Shown here one piece after another: positions 1 through 12,200 of a stretch of DNA of 64,000 bases. This DNA comes from Fratercula arctica (lineage: Eukaryota; Chordata; Aves; Charadriiformes; Alcidae): assembly GCA_947846985.1 (NCBI GenBank), contig CANTUZ010000023.1, positions 6,157,677-6,221,676 on the forward strand, written 5' to 3'. A program made the position numbers and the translations under genes. The notes beneath the pieces are model-generated. The model worked only from the letters and a program-made list of their open reading frames with translations. It had not been told where the DNA came from and made no database searches. Positions within the stretch are counted from its first letter, which is position 1. Every line of letters begins with the position of its first letter.

Positions 1-1673
1 ATAGCATCACTTTGCCATCAGTATTTTCCATCCTTTTTACTTGCATCGAACTGAGTGGTGGTTCAGTTGCCCACGTTGGCCATAGTTTCTACAGTCAAGG
101 CCACGTCCTGAAAAAGCTTTGATGGGGTTGGGTTTCATGTACGGTCATTTCACAGTAAATGAAAATGGATCCCTCGTGTCTTTCTGAAAATGCAACGTTA
201 TGTATACGAGTAGTTTCAGGCAAGGAAAGGACGCTCCGTTTTGGGGGGACAGACCTCTGGGGGCTTTCACGTTGATCAGGGAGGTTCTTTTTTGAGTTGT
301 TCGTATGGTTGTTACCTCAATTCTAGTGGCATCACAGGAACTAAATTGGGGGGATGGGATTGTTGGTATTTTTTCATTCAGTCTTTACTTGGAGGTACCT
401 CAATGATAACGCTTCTGACAGTCATTTGACATGATTTATTTAATTTCTTTTTTTAAACACCCTTGACGGGATTTAGGACCCGAAAGAGGGAGAGAAAGAG
501 GAATATGAAAGTCTGGCCTGAGAACAGGGAGGTGCAAATCCACTGTTGGGCTTCATTATCCCAGAAATATTTTCTACAGATTAATTCCTTAATCCCATGG
601 GTTGCCTGATATTCCTATTTTATTTTCTTTTTTACACTGACAAAGGAATATTCATCTTCCCTCCCCACACAATGGCACAGTGACCCTTATTAATATCATT
701 TCAGACATACGCCAACCTGACTTTTACGTGCAAACAAGCGAGAGATTCCATAAAACTGCTGAGAAACAGTCGCAAAGGAAGCGTGTTTATCCACCGTTCA
801 GGGATGTTGTTGAGATCCTGATCCTTTTGACTCCGGTTTGGAGAAGGGGAGAAAACAAGCAAACGATGCTGCCCCCAGGACGCGGGTGGTTAATGTACTG
901 TGTATTATTGCTGTAAAGCCGGGACCTCAATCTCTCAGCTCTCCAGAACACAAACAGTCCTTGGCTTTTATAGAATCATAAAGAGCCGCCTTAAAGGCTG
1001 AGGACAAATTCAAGCCCTGATACGAATTGGCACAGATATTACTGAATCCAAAGGGAGTTATAGTTTCTTGCACTGTGGCTGAATTTGAGCCACAAGTGAA
1101 CACAGTTGTCCCATCAAATTCTACCGAGCAGCTTGTCGCCTGCGTTCCTGCCATTCAACTGTCACGTAAAATGACGTTTTTCAGCTGAATTCCAGCTACT
1201 GGAAGAGTTTTGGAATCCCTCCAGCGTTCTGCAGGGAAGCAGGGGGAGGAATCTAACCGCTGAGGAGATCCAAATGCAGGAGGAACTCTAACCCTGCAGA
1301 ACTTATAATTAGTCTTAATGCCTTTGCTTTTTTCATACCTTTTTGAATGAAGTTTGCCATACAATGGAAATTTGTGATAAATTTGCTCCGTAGTCTTCAC
1401 TTCAAGTTCAGCATGGAAAATAAAAAGGCATTTGTTACAAGATGGAATTTAACGTTGGATATTTCCAGCTATAATGAGCTCAGGTTTTGTAGCAGCATCT
1501 CTTGCCTGTGTCTCCTGCAGCGTGTGGGTTTTTTTCCCTGAAGAGCATATTTCTTTCTACTTGATCCGCTCATCTCCTGCAGATGATAAAATTATCTGCA
1601 AAGATTTGTATCTGATGTTGTGCCGTAAATCATATTTAGTTGTTGGATTAACATTTGCAAGTATAGAACATTT

Positions 1674-1692
1674 GGGGGGGGGGGGCGGGGGG
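1674..1692 (+). repeat. G-homopolymer run (G12, C, G6)
   Basis: Twelve Gs, one C and six Gs stand together on the plus strand. The run is capable of quadruplex formation and likely to be length-polymorphic or error-prone in sequencing. It lies in the presumed intron and no function is implied. Confidence 0.85.
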
Positions 1693-2404
1693 ACAAGGTG
1701 GAGGGCTGGACATTTCTGAGTATTTACATGAAGGAGAAAGATGGGATTCAGGAAAGATCCTGCAGACTTTTCAAATACGTGAAGATTTTTACAAGGTGTG
1801 GATCTGCTCCGGTCCAGCGAGCCATCAGTTGAGGCTCTTTGATGGTGTTTCTCTTGGTGAGGTTGTAAGATAAAGAACCCAGGAAATCGTGACCTTGGGC
1901 AAGCCACTTTGTTGCAGAAGAAATAAACACGTGTTCCAGCTGTGCTGAAAGCTCCCCACGCTGGCAGCCAGCTTTTCCAGTCCTTTGACATGCTCAGGCT
2001 GGTCTGAGCTTTGTAGAAATGCTCAGCGCTGGAAGAAGGGCCAGTTTTTAAGAGGTTTGTATATAATCAGTAGCTGCCAGTTCAGCCTTCATCGCCAGGT
2101 TGTCCAAAACAGGTCAAAACTCGGCACGAGAGACCATTTTGAAAATCTGCACCTAGACATAGTCACCCAAATGGATAGTAGCCCCTTCTAATCTGGCTTC
2201 ACCACGCTGCAAAGGGCGGAGCGAGTCAGTGGTTAGGTAGGCTTTCAGCAGATGTAATGTCCATCCACAAGCAGGAACCCACTGGTTAACGCGAATGTAA
2301 GCAGTCCTCTTCAACCTCTCCATGTGCTACAGACAACCTAGAAGCATCAAAGGTTTGTCTTGCCGCAAGAACTGTGCAGAGTAGAGCAATGGGATGAGAG
2401 GGAA

Positions 2405-2658
2405 GGGTTTTACACTGAAAAAGGAGAGATTGAGATGAGATATTGGGAAGAAATTGTTTGCTGTGAGGGGGGTGAGCCCCTGGCCCAGGTTGCCCAGAGA
2501 AGCTGTGGCTGCCCCATCCCTGGAGGGGTTCAAGGCCAGGTTGGACGGGGCTTGGAGCAACCTGGGCTGGTGGGAGGTGTCCCTGCCCAGGGCAGGGGGT
2601 TGGAACTGGATGATCTTGAAGGTCCCTTCCAACTCTAACCATTCTATGATTCTATGAA
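2405..2658 (+). mobile_element. CR1 LINE, 5'-truncated, 3' end
   Basis: This is the terminal part of a CR1 retroposon. Recognisable blocks in order are the degraded end of the ORF2-derived region (TTTTACACTGAAAAAGG, then a GGGAAGAAAT block), the conserved GTGAGCCCCTGGCCCAGG segment, the GTTCAAGGCCAGGTTGGA segment, and a tail of two ATTCTATG-like octamers at about 2640-2657. The element lies in sense orientation in the last intron, with its 3' end about 110 bases before the exon at 2768. From about 2460 onward it is very similar to the copy at 52855-53086, which suggests the same, fairly young subfamily. Open frames on both strands here are shadows of the element. The left boundary is approximate. 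Confidence 0.93.
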
Positions 2659-2710
2659 TGTGAGCACCCAGTGGGTTGGAGGCTGCGTCGCGACAGATGA
2701 TGTACAAATG

Positions 2711-2989
<279 letters not shown>

Positions 2990-3235
2990 CGATGGCGGCA
3001 GCTTCTTCGGGGCAGAGTGGGGAGTTCTTCTGAGGGACCTTTCATCTCGGAAGAGACCAAGGCAAGAAACTAAAATCTGCCGTTCCAGTTGCAAATGTTC
3101 CAACACAGACAAAGGGAAGGGGATTAAGCAAACTCTGCAGACTGTGGAAATGAGAACTTCAGGATTTTCTTTGCTTTAAACTTTCAAACAAATTCCTCAA
3201 TGTAAATATTAAAGAGAGATTGTCAAGTTCTTATT

Positions 3236-3252
3236 AAAAAAAAAAAAAAAAA
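3236..3252 (+). repeat. A17 homopolymer in the 3' UTR
   Basis: Seventeen consecutive As lie inside the UTR. An internal A-run like this can prime oligo-dT and produce false transcript ends, so apparent ends near 3250 in cDNA data should be distrusted. Confidence 0.85.
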
Positions 3253-3355
3253 TAGATTTCACTCTAGCTACATAAAGGGATGGATTAAGAGTTTTGTTTG
3301 TATATTTGATTTTTCTACATTGCACGGTTCCAGGGAAGGAGAACCACAGGTAAAA

Positions 3356-3397
3356 AATAAAAGGGGTTGGGGAGGGGAAGGGTTTGGGTGGGGTGGG
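3356..3397 (+). promoter_or_regulatory. Proximal poly(A) signal with G-rich downstream element
   Basis: AATAAA at 3356-3361 is followed at once by four G-runs with very short spacers (3363-3366, 3369-3372, 3374-3377, 3380-3382) and then three more up to 3397. G-rich sequences downstream of AATAAA are known auxiliary elements for 3'-end processing, bound by hnRNP H/F proteins. The run spacing also fits a sense-strand RNA quadruplex. Use of this site is inferred. Confidence 0.5.
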
Positions 3398-3480
3398 TCA
3401 GCCATGTTTCCTTATTGAGTGTTTATTACTCTTCAAAGATTTGTTTAATATTTTTGTTCTTTTTAAAGAAACAAAAGATA

Positions 3481-3540
3481 GATATATATTTTCTTTTTTC
3501 TTTTTTTTTTTTTGTTCGTTTTTTTTTTTATTTTTTATTA
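3481..3540 (+). repeat. T-rich low-complexity tract in the 3' UTR
   Basis: This is a run of T broken by single C, G and A residues, about 60 bases long, with uninterrupted T stretches of around ten or more. It gives a U-rich RNA segment, potentially bound by U-rich-binding proteins, but nothing specific can be claimed. Confidence 0.7.
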
Positions 3541-4017
3541 TTTAGTGGTCAAGCGCTGATATTTCAAACTTCAGACATGGGCATTAAAGCTTATGTTGAA
3601 CCAAAAGGACATTGGCAATTGATGCAGCAGAAACAAAGAAACTTGGGTGCATGTACATTTAAGACACAGGCTGTACACTACGGAGGGTGCTTTTGATTTT
3701 TACTATCTTCATTGTGCTTCATTGTTGACACTATAGTTACTTTTCGGGCTCTAAAAAAAATGGGGAAAACATGCAACGGAGTTAAACGACTCTCATATTT
3801 ACAGTCCAGCGGTGCTTGTTAAGCAAAATTAATGGACGTTTGGGAACCAAAATGGAAGTGATGTGCTTGAAATGGATCAGAAGGAAAATCTTTTAAAGCA
3901 AGAGTATTTGGTGCAACTCACTGGCTGACACAATTTCTAAAACACAGGAGAATGTGTAACATTGGGTTTTTGTTTTTTTAATTATTATGATCAGTTAGTT
4001 TTTGTGTAGTTTTTATC

Positions 4018-4080
4018 AATAAAATGACAACAACAAAAAGAAAGTGGTGGAAAAAATAAACATATTATTTTGTGGTTGGG
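4018..4080 (+). promoter_or_regulatory. Distal poly(A) signals and GU-rich downstream element
   Basis: Two AATAAA hexamers occur, at 4018-4023 and 4055-4060. The second is followed by a GT-rich stretch (4067-4080, ending TGTGGTTGGG), the usual arrangement for cleavage about 10-20 bases after the hexamer. This is the most likely main transcript end. It is predicted from motifs only. Confidence 0.6.
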
Positions 4081-7000
4081 ACACCACAGACAAGTTACTG
4101 TCTGAATGATTTCTCTGGCTGTGTGACACGGTGACTCGATGGACTCAGGGACGAAGCTTTGTCCTCTTTCACCTCTATCTCGCCCCTTAGAAGGAGCTCA
4201 AGGAATTGCTTTGAGGTTTAAGAAACCTGAGCCTCCAGAAGCTGATTTTATTTGGCTTGTCTAAGAAAAGGTTAAGAGGTGATTTGGTCAGAAGACCTAT
4301 ATGGGCTGGGGCAGGGGGGGAGCGGGAAGAGGGGGAAGAAACCTTCTTTTTTCACTAAATTTTTTCTTTTTTTCTTCTGTCAGAAGAAGCATTGTCAGAT
4401 GCAAACCGTGAGCTGAAGATAAACCAGTTCAGATTAGAACATAAGGTATAAATTTTTAACAACAATAATACAACAACGGGGTTTAGGACGTAATGAATTT
4501 CACAATTGTTTCAAGTATCTGTATCGGGTGTTTTAATGACATTTACGCTTGGCCACAAATTAAGGGCTTAATGAATTTCTAGAAGTGCATGATATTATAT
4601 TTTCCTCTGTGTTTCTCGCCTGAAAAACCAATGTATTTTTCTCTGAAAGGAAAGGAGGAATGTGGATGTACGCATTCTGTGCGCTAGGCAGCTTGCAGGG
4701 AAACATGGACGTGCAAAGTCAACTTGATGCATCGAAGGTAACGTATTGAGAATTAAGCCTTAGACAGGAAATGAAAGGAAAATGGAGTGAAAGGCTAGGG
4801 GATGAGTTTACAGCCAGCTCTGTTAGACGTCTTGATATCTGTCAGCTTTAGCACGCTACAGGCAGAGGGAGAAGGCTGCTCGGAACACTACTTTCCTTCA
4901 AATCGAGTTTAAAACATTGACCCGCAGCCTATTGAGCTGAAAATGGAAGGACTCCCATTGATTCCCGTGGGCTCCGTATCAGCCGTAGAACACATTGCAA
5001 TAGGCATGAGAAGTGTAATGGCATTCCCGTGCTCCTAAAAGATGAGGGTGGTCGTGTTTTTATGAGAAGGTTCATTAAAGACAGTTGTATAATTCCGGTT
5101 CAGTTTTTAAGAGGGCAGTTACGGATCTGCCAACCTGATACTAACAAAAGCAGAGGGGGAAATGTCGAGCAGGAATACGTATTGTCTTTTTATATGTTTT
5201 TTTCCTTAAGCCCCCAGCTGCTGGGCTCATGCGAATATCGGAGAATAGCTGTTTATTTTTTTAATTCTATTAATAGTCTTCATCAATGCCATTTCCCCAC
5301 GTGCTGTGGGAAAAGCAGCTTTGTAACTACTGTAAGATTAAACAAACTGCCTTTTTGAATTTCCTGATTTCAAAATCACTTTAAGTTTAGCAGTGTTTTG
5401 AGGGACGTTTGGAACTGGCATTAGACTCAGACGGCAGATTTTCTTTGCAATTATTGGGAATTGTGCTGCCCAAGATGAACAAAATATACTACCGTGTGCG
5501 TGATCTTCTGGATAAATTCATGCTTTTCTGCCTGAAATGTTGCTGGGTTTCTGCTGTTCACACGCTGATGCCAGTTTGGGCAGGAACCCTATAACTTTTC
5601 TTTGTAGTCTTGACAATTAAAGAGGTCACTTTGCAAGAATGTTTTGAAGACATGAAGTTATACCTCGCTTAAGTGCTAAAGGTCGTGAAGAGCTAAATAT
5701 TTATGTCGTGGATGCTTCAGATGAAAGCAGAAGTCATTGCGGCACGTACTGAGCTACCTGGAATAGTGTTGGTTGCGGTGATCAAACAAAAAGGGCTCGA
5801 TACAAGCCTCTCTGGGACGCTAGATGTAACAGAAATTGAACCTTCAACTATCGTGGCTGCAATTAAAGCCAAAGAAATTTGATAAAAAAAAATTGCTCTT
5901 CAATCGTGATGTAAAAAAACCAGAAGTGTAATACTTTCACTTCCAGTCTTTCGTTATTTCCTATTTGTTTTTTTGTTTTTCAAGTGTCAGTTCCTGGAAT
6001 CATGTGATTCTATTACAACTTCAACTTAAAAATATGCCCGAACTCTTCTTAGGGAAGGTGTTTCTACTCCTCTTCGTGCTGTTCTTGTGAGGGAAGTGGC
6101 TGCTCTGGAAGGGAGGATGGAGCAACTCACCAGGTGTCCAGGTAAGAGCCAAGAAATACAAACTAATGATTCCCTAATGATTCCTCTCTTAATAAAAAGG
6201 GCCTTAATGACAAGTCGTCCTTACTGAACATTTGCTTGTGATGGCATCTTTATGGTCCTTGCGCAGTGTCCGAGTGCCACCGAGCTCCCAAAGAAGGAGC
6301 TGCGAGGGTTCACGGTTGTGCGGAATCCAGACAAACAAGGGAAAAAAATATCTGTCTGACCTGCAGACCGAAGCTGTTGAACTTTGTGCTCTGCAAAAGA
6401 CAACAACTGATGTGACCAAATAACAGGTTCTGGAAGACTTTGGGGAAAATTGACTGCTGCCTGCCTCTCTAGCTAATAATTGTCTTGCAAATGTCAGTAG
6501 GGCACTGAAATTATACCATCCTGATAACGCTGTGGGTAGGATCTGCAACCGGGGAAAAAGAGTCTGTAAAAGCACTCCGCCACTCGGAATTATTTCCAAG
6601 GCTGGCAATATTTTTCTCTGAGATTTAGAAATCTTTTGGAATAAGCTGCCCTTTTCCGTAATGAATTGGAAGTGTTCTGAAGATTGATAAACACAATTTT
6701 ATCTTGCCTCCCCATTGGAAAAAGTCCCTGAAGGATTTTGGCACGTTGTACATGGAAAATCGAGATAGTTTTAAGCTGCATGAAGATTTAAGGGTCTAAT
6801 GTACGACATAGTGAAGGGAATTAATTTTTAGGTGGTTCCAGCAATTGGGCTCCTTCAAATGTCACTACTCACTTTTTTAAAGCTATACGAAGGAAAGGGG
6901 GTTTGATACAGCTATAGGTGCATCAGGCTGGAACCGTGCCTTAAATTAAGAAAAAGAAATTACCTGTCTGATATTATTGCCCCTGTGCAATTGGAATGCC

Positions 7001-8305
7001 TTGCCCATAACATTAATCGCCATAAGGAAGGCTCTGACAGACTTTGTTAAGTTGGGGCTTATGAGAAGGCAAGAATTAAAATCCCTCCTTGCTCCCCAGA
7101 AAAGAGGAGGAAAGACAGATTTCAGGGACACACAACGTGTTCCCCAGTGCCCTGCGAGAGCAGAAAGTGTTGGTTTTGATCACCATAGTCCTGCTCATCC
7201 CTGGAAAGGTGAGAGTTGATTATCCTCATTTTAGCAAGTGTAATTGTCAATGGCAAATGAGAATAAACCAGCCCTTTCCTTAAACATCCAACCAGCCTAG
7301 TGCCGTACTGGGAAAAGAGTTAAAGGCGTAAGTAGATAGGTTAAATGCAGAATAAGGAAACCCAATAGCACAGCAGTTTGGGGTCCTAAGTGGAATAGCA
7401 GAAACAAATATAGCTTCGTTTGTTTCTCCTGCAGTTACTCCACTAGTTCTTAATGCCCATTATTTGCTTTGATGCCCTGGTGACTGGTGTTTTGATAATA
7501 TGTAGGCAGGTTAAAGTAAATTAGTCTACAGAAGAGAATTATATCAGTCATTACTGGAGTCAAGGGATGCATTATACCTTTGTCGTTACCGTGCTGAGAC
7601 ATATTCTAGTACGGCCAAAATAAAACTGCATTTGAGGCAGGCAGATCCCAGGGTTCTCTCCGACAAAGTCGCTGCCAAGCAGCCCTCCAGTGCTAGCTCA
7701 GCACTTCTGAGGTCTTCAATGAGCTGCCGAGACGGATGGGAACATTATCTGCTTGCTCTGAAGACATGATGAGCTTCAGCGGCTCTAAGATACATCACCC
7801 TAGGCCATTATTTAGGTGACTTTAAAAATTAAGTGAGAAATAGATATGTAATTTCTTGTTTGTTTTTGTTGCATGATTGAATTGTAGGTACGGCAGGTTT
7901 TCTAAATAGCAACAAATAAGCTGCTAAATGCATTCATGCTTCTTTTAGTAATTTTTGGGCTTTTTTTCTCTAGGAAGTATCCAAAGTTGGGCAGCAAAGG
8001 AAGAGAGTCATTCCAAACTCAGTAGCAGCTGAAACGTTGTGCATCTGCACGGCAGCCTTGAGTAACTCAGGAGTTAGTGCCCCTCAGGGAGACAAGGTGC
8101 CGGTGATCAGCTGCCACCTGGCCAGGTAGTAGATCTTATTCCTGTTGCGTTCCTGTGGACACGACGGCAAAAGGTCTTGTGGTTGGTGAAGCAATGGCCT
8201 TTAAGACAGCTCATTGCGTTAGTGACTGCAGGAGCTCCAGAGAGACCTGCTGTCCCAGCGGTGTGGAGTTGGGTCGTTCTAACTCTGCGCCTGCTTTACG
8301 ATATG
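4081..8305. other. Non-coding stretch, no gene recognised
   Basis: I see no exon, RNA gene or recent transposon. Open frames here are short and lack codon character or splice context. The only structured sequence noticed is a faint old repeat at about 4946-4992. Part of the left end could still be transcribed as read-through of the upstream gene. Confidence 0.5.
4946..4992. repeat. Possible ancient amniote repeat with CCCATTGATT core
   Basis: The block containing ACTCCCATTGATT, then GTGGGCTCCGTATCAGCC, resembles a widespread old amniote repeat of the form CCATTGANTTCAATGGG followed by GGATCAGGCCC. The assignment rests on memory of that pattern, and the family name is not known to me. Confidence 0.4.
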
Positions 8306-8480
8306 AATCACAGAATCACAGAATCATAGAGTTGACGGGGACCTCTGGAGATCCCCCAGTCCAACCCCCGGCCAGAGCAGGGTCACCCAGAGCAGGTGGC
8401 ACAGGAACGCGTCCAGGCGGGTTTGGGATGTCTCCAGAGATGGAGACTCCCCCACCTCTCTGGGCAGCCTGTTTCCTTCC
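8306..8480 (-). mobile_element. CR1 LINE fragment, 3' end, minus strand
   Basis: On the plus strand it starts with repeated AATCACAGAATCA units, the reverse complement of a CR1 3' tail. It continues through GGACCTCTGGAGATC, CCCCGGCCAGAGCAGGGTCA and CACCTCTCTGGGCAGCCTGT. It is strongly similar to the first part of the minus-strand copy at 54264-54945 and so belongs to the same subfamily. It is 5'-truncated and retains only non-coding and terminal sequence. Confidence 0.92.
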
Positions 8481-9090
8481 TAACTGTTAGCACGTCTCGT
8501 TTAAATTGGGAATTTTTCAGGATAGAGCCTGCATCTTATGCCCAGCGTTTTGCACCAGGGCGGCCTTGGCCTCAGTGATAACTGCTGGTGCAAGCGGAAC
8601 AGAAATAAATAATGAAGTCAAAAAAGCCCTCTGTGTCTTCCCCCTTCCCTGCCACCCACCCCACCTCGGTGATATTTTGTGGATTAAAAAGGCGAGCAAA
8701 AATCAATTTGATAACGCAAAAACTATGGTAGCTTGTGACTTTCAATCAGTGCTTTGGACTCCCCAGTGATCTGAAGCACTCTTGTTTGCTAAAAGTGTGT
8801 TCTTGGAACAGCAGGAATTCAGGGATCTTTGATAGACTGATGAAGAAGGAAAAAGAAGGCGTTTTCCTCCAAAGTCCTCCTGGGATTTAGAGTTGAAAAA
8901 GAGAGCAGGGTAGCATGTACAGTGATGTTAGTGTTCTGCTGGAAAAAAAGATACGTGTCCCAAGAATTTAGAGCAAAATAAGTCACCATTGTATGACTTG
9001 CTTGTTTATTCAGGCTGAATTTTCAGGGAAAGATTGAACTTATCTGCATTTGGACGCTTCGTTCATTAAAAGCAAGAGGGCTGGCCAAAT
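8481..9090. other. Non-coding spacer between two CR1 fragments
   Basis: No feature is recognised. Overlapping open frames on both strands around 8506-8770 have no recognisable protein character and no splice support. Confidence 0.5.
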
Positions 9091-9200
9091 TAAATCATAG
9101 AATAGTAGGAAAACGTGGGTTGGGAAGGTCCTCTGAAGGTCGTCTGGATCAGCTTCCTGCTGAACACAGAGTTAACTTCAGAGTGAAATGGGGTTGCTCC
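9091..9200 (-). mobile_element. Degenerate CR1 fragment, minus strand
   Basis: An AATCATAGAATAG start, then GGTTGGGAAGGTCCTCTG and a decayed continuation through the AACTTCAGAGTG region, matches the reverse complement of a CR1 3' end. Divergence is much higher than in the neighbouring copy at 8306, so this is an older insertion. The right boundary is uncertain. Confidence 0.6.
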
Positions 9201-12200
9201 CAGCACGCCTTTTCTGGCTGCCCGGCGCCTTACGTGAGAAATTCCTGTGGTTTCAGTGGCCACCGGCTCGCAGGCTAGGCGAGCTCTGATGGCCTGCCTT
9301 CTGCAGGAGGCTCCGCAAGCTGAGCACAGAAGCGTTTCTGATCTTAAAACCTTGGGATTTGTGATTTCATCTAGATATGTGTGTTCCTACAGGACATTCT
9401 TGAGGTTATGGCAGACACGAAGAAAGTTTGACTGATTTAGGTGTGTTTCTCATGTATTCTCTGAAGCTGGACAAGTTGGGCATTTAAGAGATGTAATAAG
9501 AAAATGAATCACACCTTGTTTAATATTTGTGTTTACCCCATACGTGACTCCAGACCTGGATCCAGGGTCCATAGTCCTAGCAAAGAATGTAAAAAAAAAA
9601 AAGGTAATCTTTGCCTGAAGAACTTTTTATCTGAGGCTCATTCAAGGGAAAGCAGCTGGATGCAGACATACAGAGCGCGTGAACAGAATATTCCCTGTAA
9701 GAGGTGTTAGAAATAGGAATGTTTGGTAGTTAGCGGTTAGTTAAAAAGAAAGTAGTGCAAACCCCAAGCACTCTAAGCAATGTGAAGAAGTTTTTTTTCC
9801 TCTTAAAGTCAGGTGGAGGAGCCTATAGATAATGTATGTTTATGGGGAACTCCAAAGCTTCAAGACAGGCAGGGCAGGAAGAACAAACATTCTTGGCTGA
9901 TAATAAGAAGAGAGATGAAGTAGAGACTAGAATCAAGGAATAATCAGGGGCAAGGCTTGTATTTCCTACTGCTACACCCTGAGCGTGGGGCCAAATTCCC
10001 TTTAAATTTCCTTGTATTGGGCAACAGAATTAGCGATTCTCTTAGCGGTAGTTGATGGTACCCAGGTTGTAATTTATAAACAGTGTACTCAAACATTGCA
10101 GTATTTGCGATGTATTTATATCATATTATGTAAGATAAATTGTTGGCAAACATTCATAAAGTATTTATTGGACATGCCACTGTTTGTTCAATGATTTATA
10201 CATCAATGCTGTAAAGTGGTGGCAGAGTTGGAGATAAATTCTTTGCAAAATATTTACTGTGCATCAATAATTCCGATATTAATTAGTTGATAGTTTATCT
10301 GCAAGTGCCTTGGGAATGATTTACAGGTCACTTGCTCACCAGCCCAAGTGGCAAAGGGCTCGCAGGCAGGTTACGTGCCGGACGTGGTGGTTGTTCACGT
10401 TTGGAGCTCAGTCTAGAACTGAATCTGGCCCTGTTTTGTGCAGCTTCGCTGAAAACCCACTGGTGGAGGGTTTGGGAACCAACAGCAAATGGAAGCCACT
10501 AGAGGTGCTGGGGAAGACGGGATAACCCGGAGTGCCTTCATCAACAATTAGCTTAAGCTCAGCAGCCCGCTTGCAGCAGTGACCAACCCCGGCTCTTCCG
10601 TAAGCTTTTTCTGTCTTTCCAGCTGAACCTGCCCCATTCTCCACCTTCGAATTCGAGACGATGTCTCCCTCTTTATCATCCCGTGGTTTTCAGTCTGTTC
10701 TGTTTCTGTGCAGACTGACTTCTTAGAAACTTTGTTAAGGTGATGCGTTTCTCATTATTTGGCTAGTCTTTGAGACCGTAAAGATTTAGAGGTTTTCTGG
10801 CACTTTTCACTCAGGGGGGGAAAAGAAATAGATATTTTAGCAGAAACTGGGATTCTCACTTCACTGACAAGGTCCTAATAGCCAAGATGACTTCTCTGTC
10901 CCCTCCTCTGCTCTCCCTGCAAAGCATTAAGTGACTTGAAAGAGTTGGGAAGAGGGTGAATCCCTCAAGGTTAAAATAACAGACGTGCTAAGCCTCCGAG
11001 GTTTTTTTAAGCCTGTCCTGTGCTTTCTAGAGCACCTAAGAGGTCTTAGAAAATATTCTGTAAAAGCAGTGGATTATTAATACATGTTTGAAAGAAAGCC
11101 AACAGTTGCTTTTTGCCTTTGCCAAGAGTTTTCACATTGATTAAAGCCCCCCAGACGCATTTGCAGCAGCTGGAAGGTGACACAGCTGCGGGGAGGGCTG
11201 GGGTAGTTTTAGTGGTTGAATCCCTTCACCTGGAGGTCATCCCATGCTCCTCGCTCTGCTTGGGGCTTTGGTTACCCCAGTTTCGTTCAGTTGCTCTGTG
11301 GAGCTTCAGAAGAGCAGATCTCAGTCATGAACTTCCTTCTGCACACTTAGAAGTAAGTACCTGAAGCGTTTTGCTCTTAAAATACACCAAAATAAGGAGG
11401 CCTTAGTCTTTGAAGAACTGAAATTGCACCTGTTGAGATGCAAATGCATGCTGGTTTATATTTATCTATGCAAATAAGTTTTGAAGTAGTGCTTGAAATT
11501 CATTCTGGTCCAGTAGATCAGCGTGTCGTCGTCTTTTTGCTTAAACTCATTGAGGTTGAAAATGTAGTTGGTTTTAGAACTGTCAAAATTAAAATAGCTT
11601 GCATTAATAGAGTGTTTGTGCATCTCTGTCTAACTGTGTGCTTGTTTATGTGGATAAAACAGCCTTCTTGAGGTATGAGAAGTTATTCTCAAATAAGGGT
11701 GGAGTTAGCTTTTTTTGATGGGTGACGTCTCTGAGCTGGTAGAAATGTTTATATATGTTAATGCCCCAGTGAAGATAGATAAATTGAATAAAACCTTAAC
11801 TGCTATCAACAAGAAGATTCTAGAGTACACAGCTACATACCTAGATGCTCTAATATCTTTTGATTGATGGCGGTTAATTGATATGTTTTATTCGCATTTG
11901 CTAGAGTTTTTGGTGAATAATTGCAGCGCACTGACGTGGCTCTGAGTAAAGGCAACCTAATTGGGAAATTTCAGGTGGGATTTGTGTAGCCCTGTTTTGT
12001 TCTGACTTTCCCTTTGAAAACAGACTTCTGGAGAATGGCTCTGTAGAGGTAAAAGTGCGTTTGAGCTAAATGGGGCCATCTAAATGCATTACGGCTTATT
12101 GTGCTTGTGCTTCCTTCGCTACGTTACTACTAAGAACAACCTTTAGGCGACTGAATGAAGTGGGGAGAGCAGCCTGTGAGACTGGTGTGATTGGTGTGCG

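Larger units (their letters stand above)
2990..4080 (+). other. 3' untranslated region of the gene ending at 2989
   Basis: The AT-rich region after the stop codon runs to the distal poly(A) signals. It contains a Pumilio-type site, TGTAAATA (3201-3208), an A17 run (3236-3252), an early poly(A) signal with a G-rich downstream tract (3356-3397), a T-rich stretch (about 3481-3540), and paired AATAAA motifs at 4018 and 4055. The short and long isoforms would have UTRs of roughly 0.4 and 1.1 kb. The exact cleavage sites are not visible. The transcript could extend further, since no later signal was examined for use. Confidence 0.6.

Noticed and set aside
705..828. Possible exon after the acceptor-like ATATCATTTCAG
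   Set aside because: One frame stays open for about 40 codons, but no donor site, family resemblance or continuation to the next exon could be established.
927..1154. Minus-strand 75-codon frame with a protein-like appearance
   Set aside because: It has no recognisable domain, no promoter or splice context, and a length expected by chance in 64 kb.
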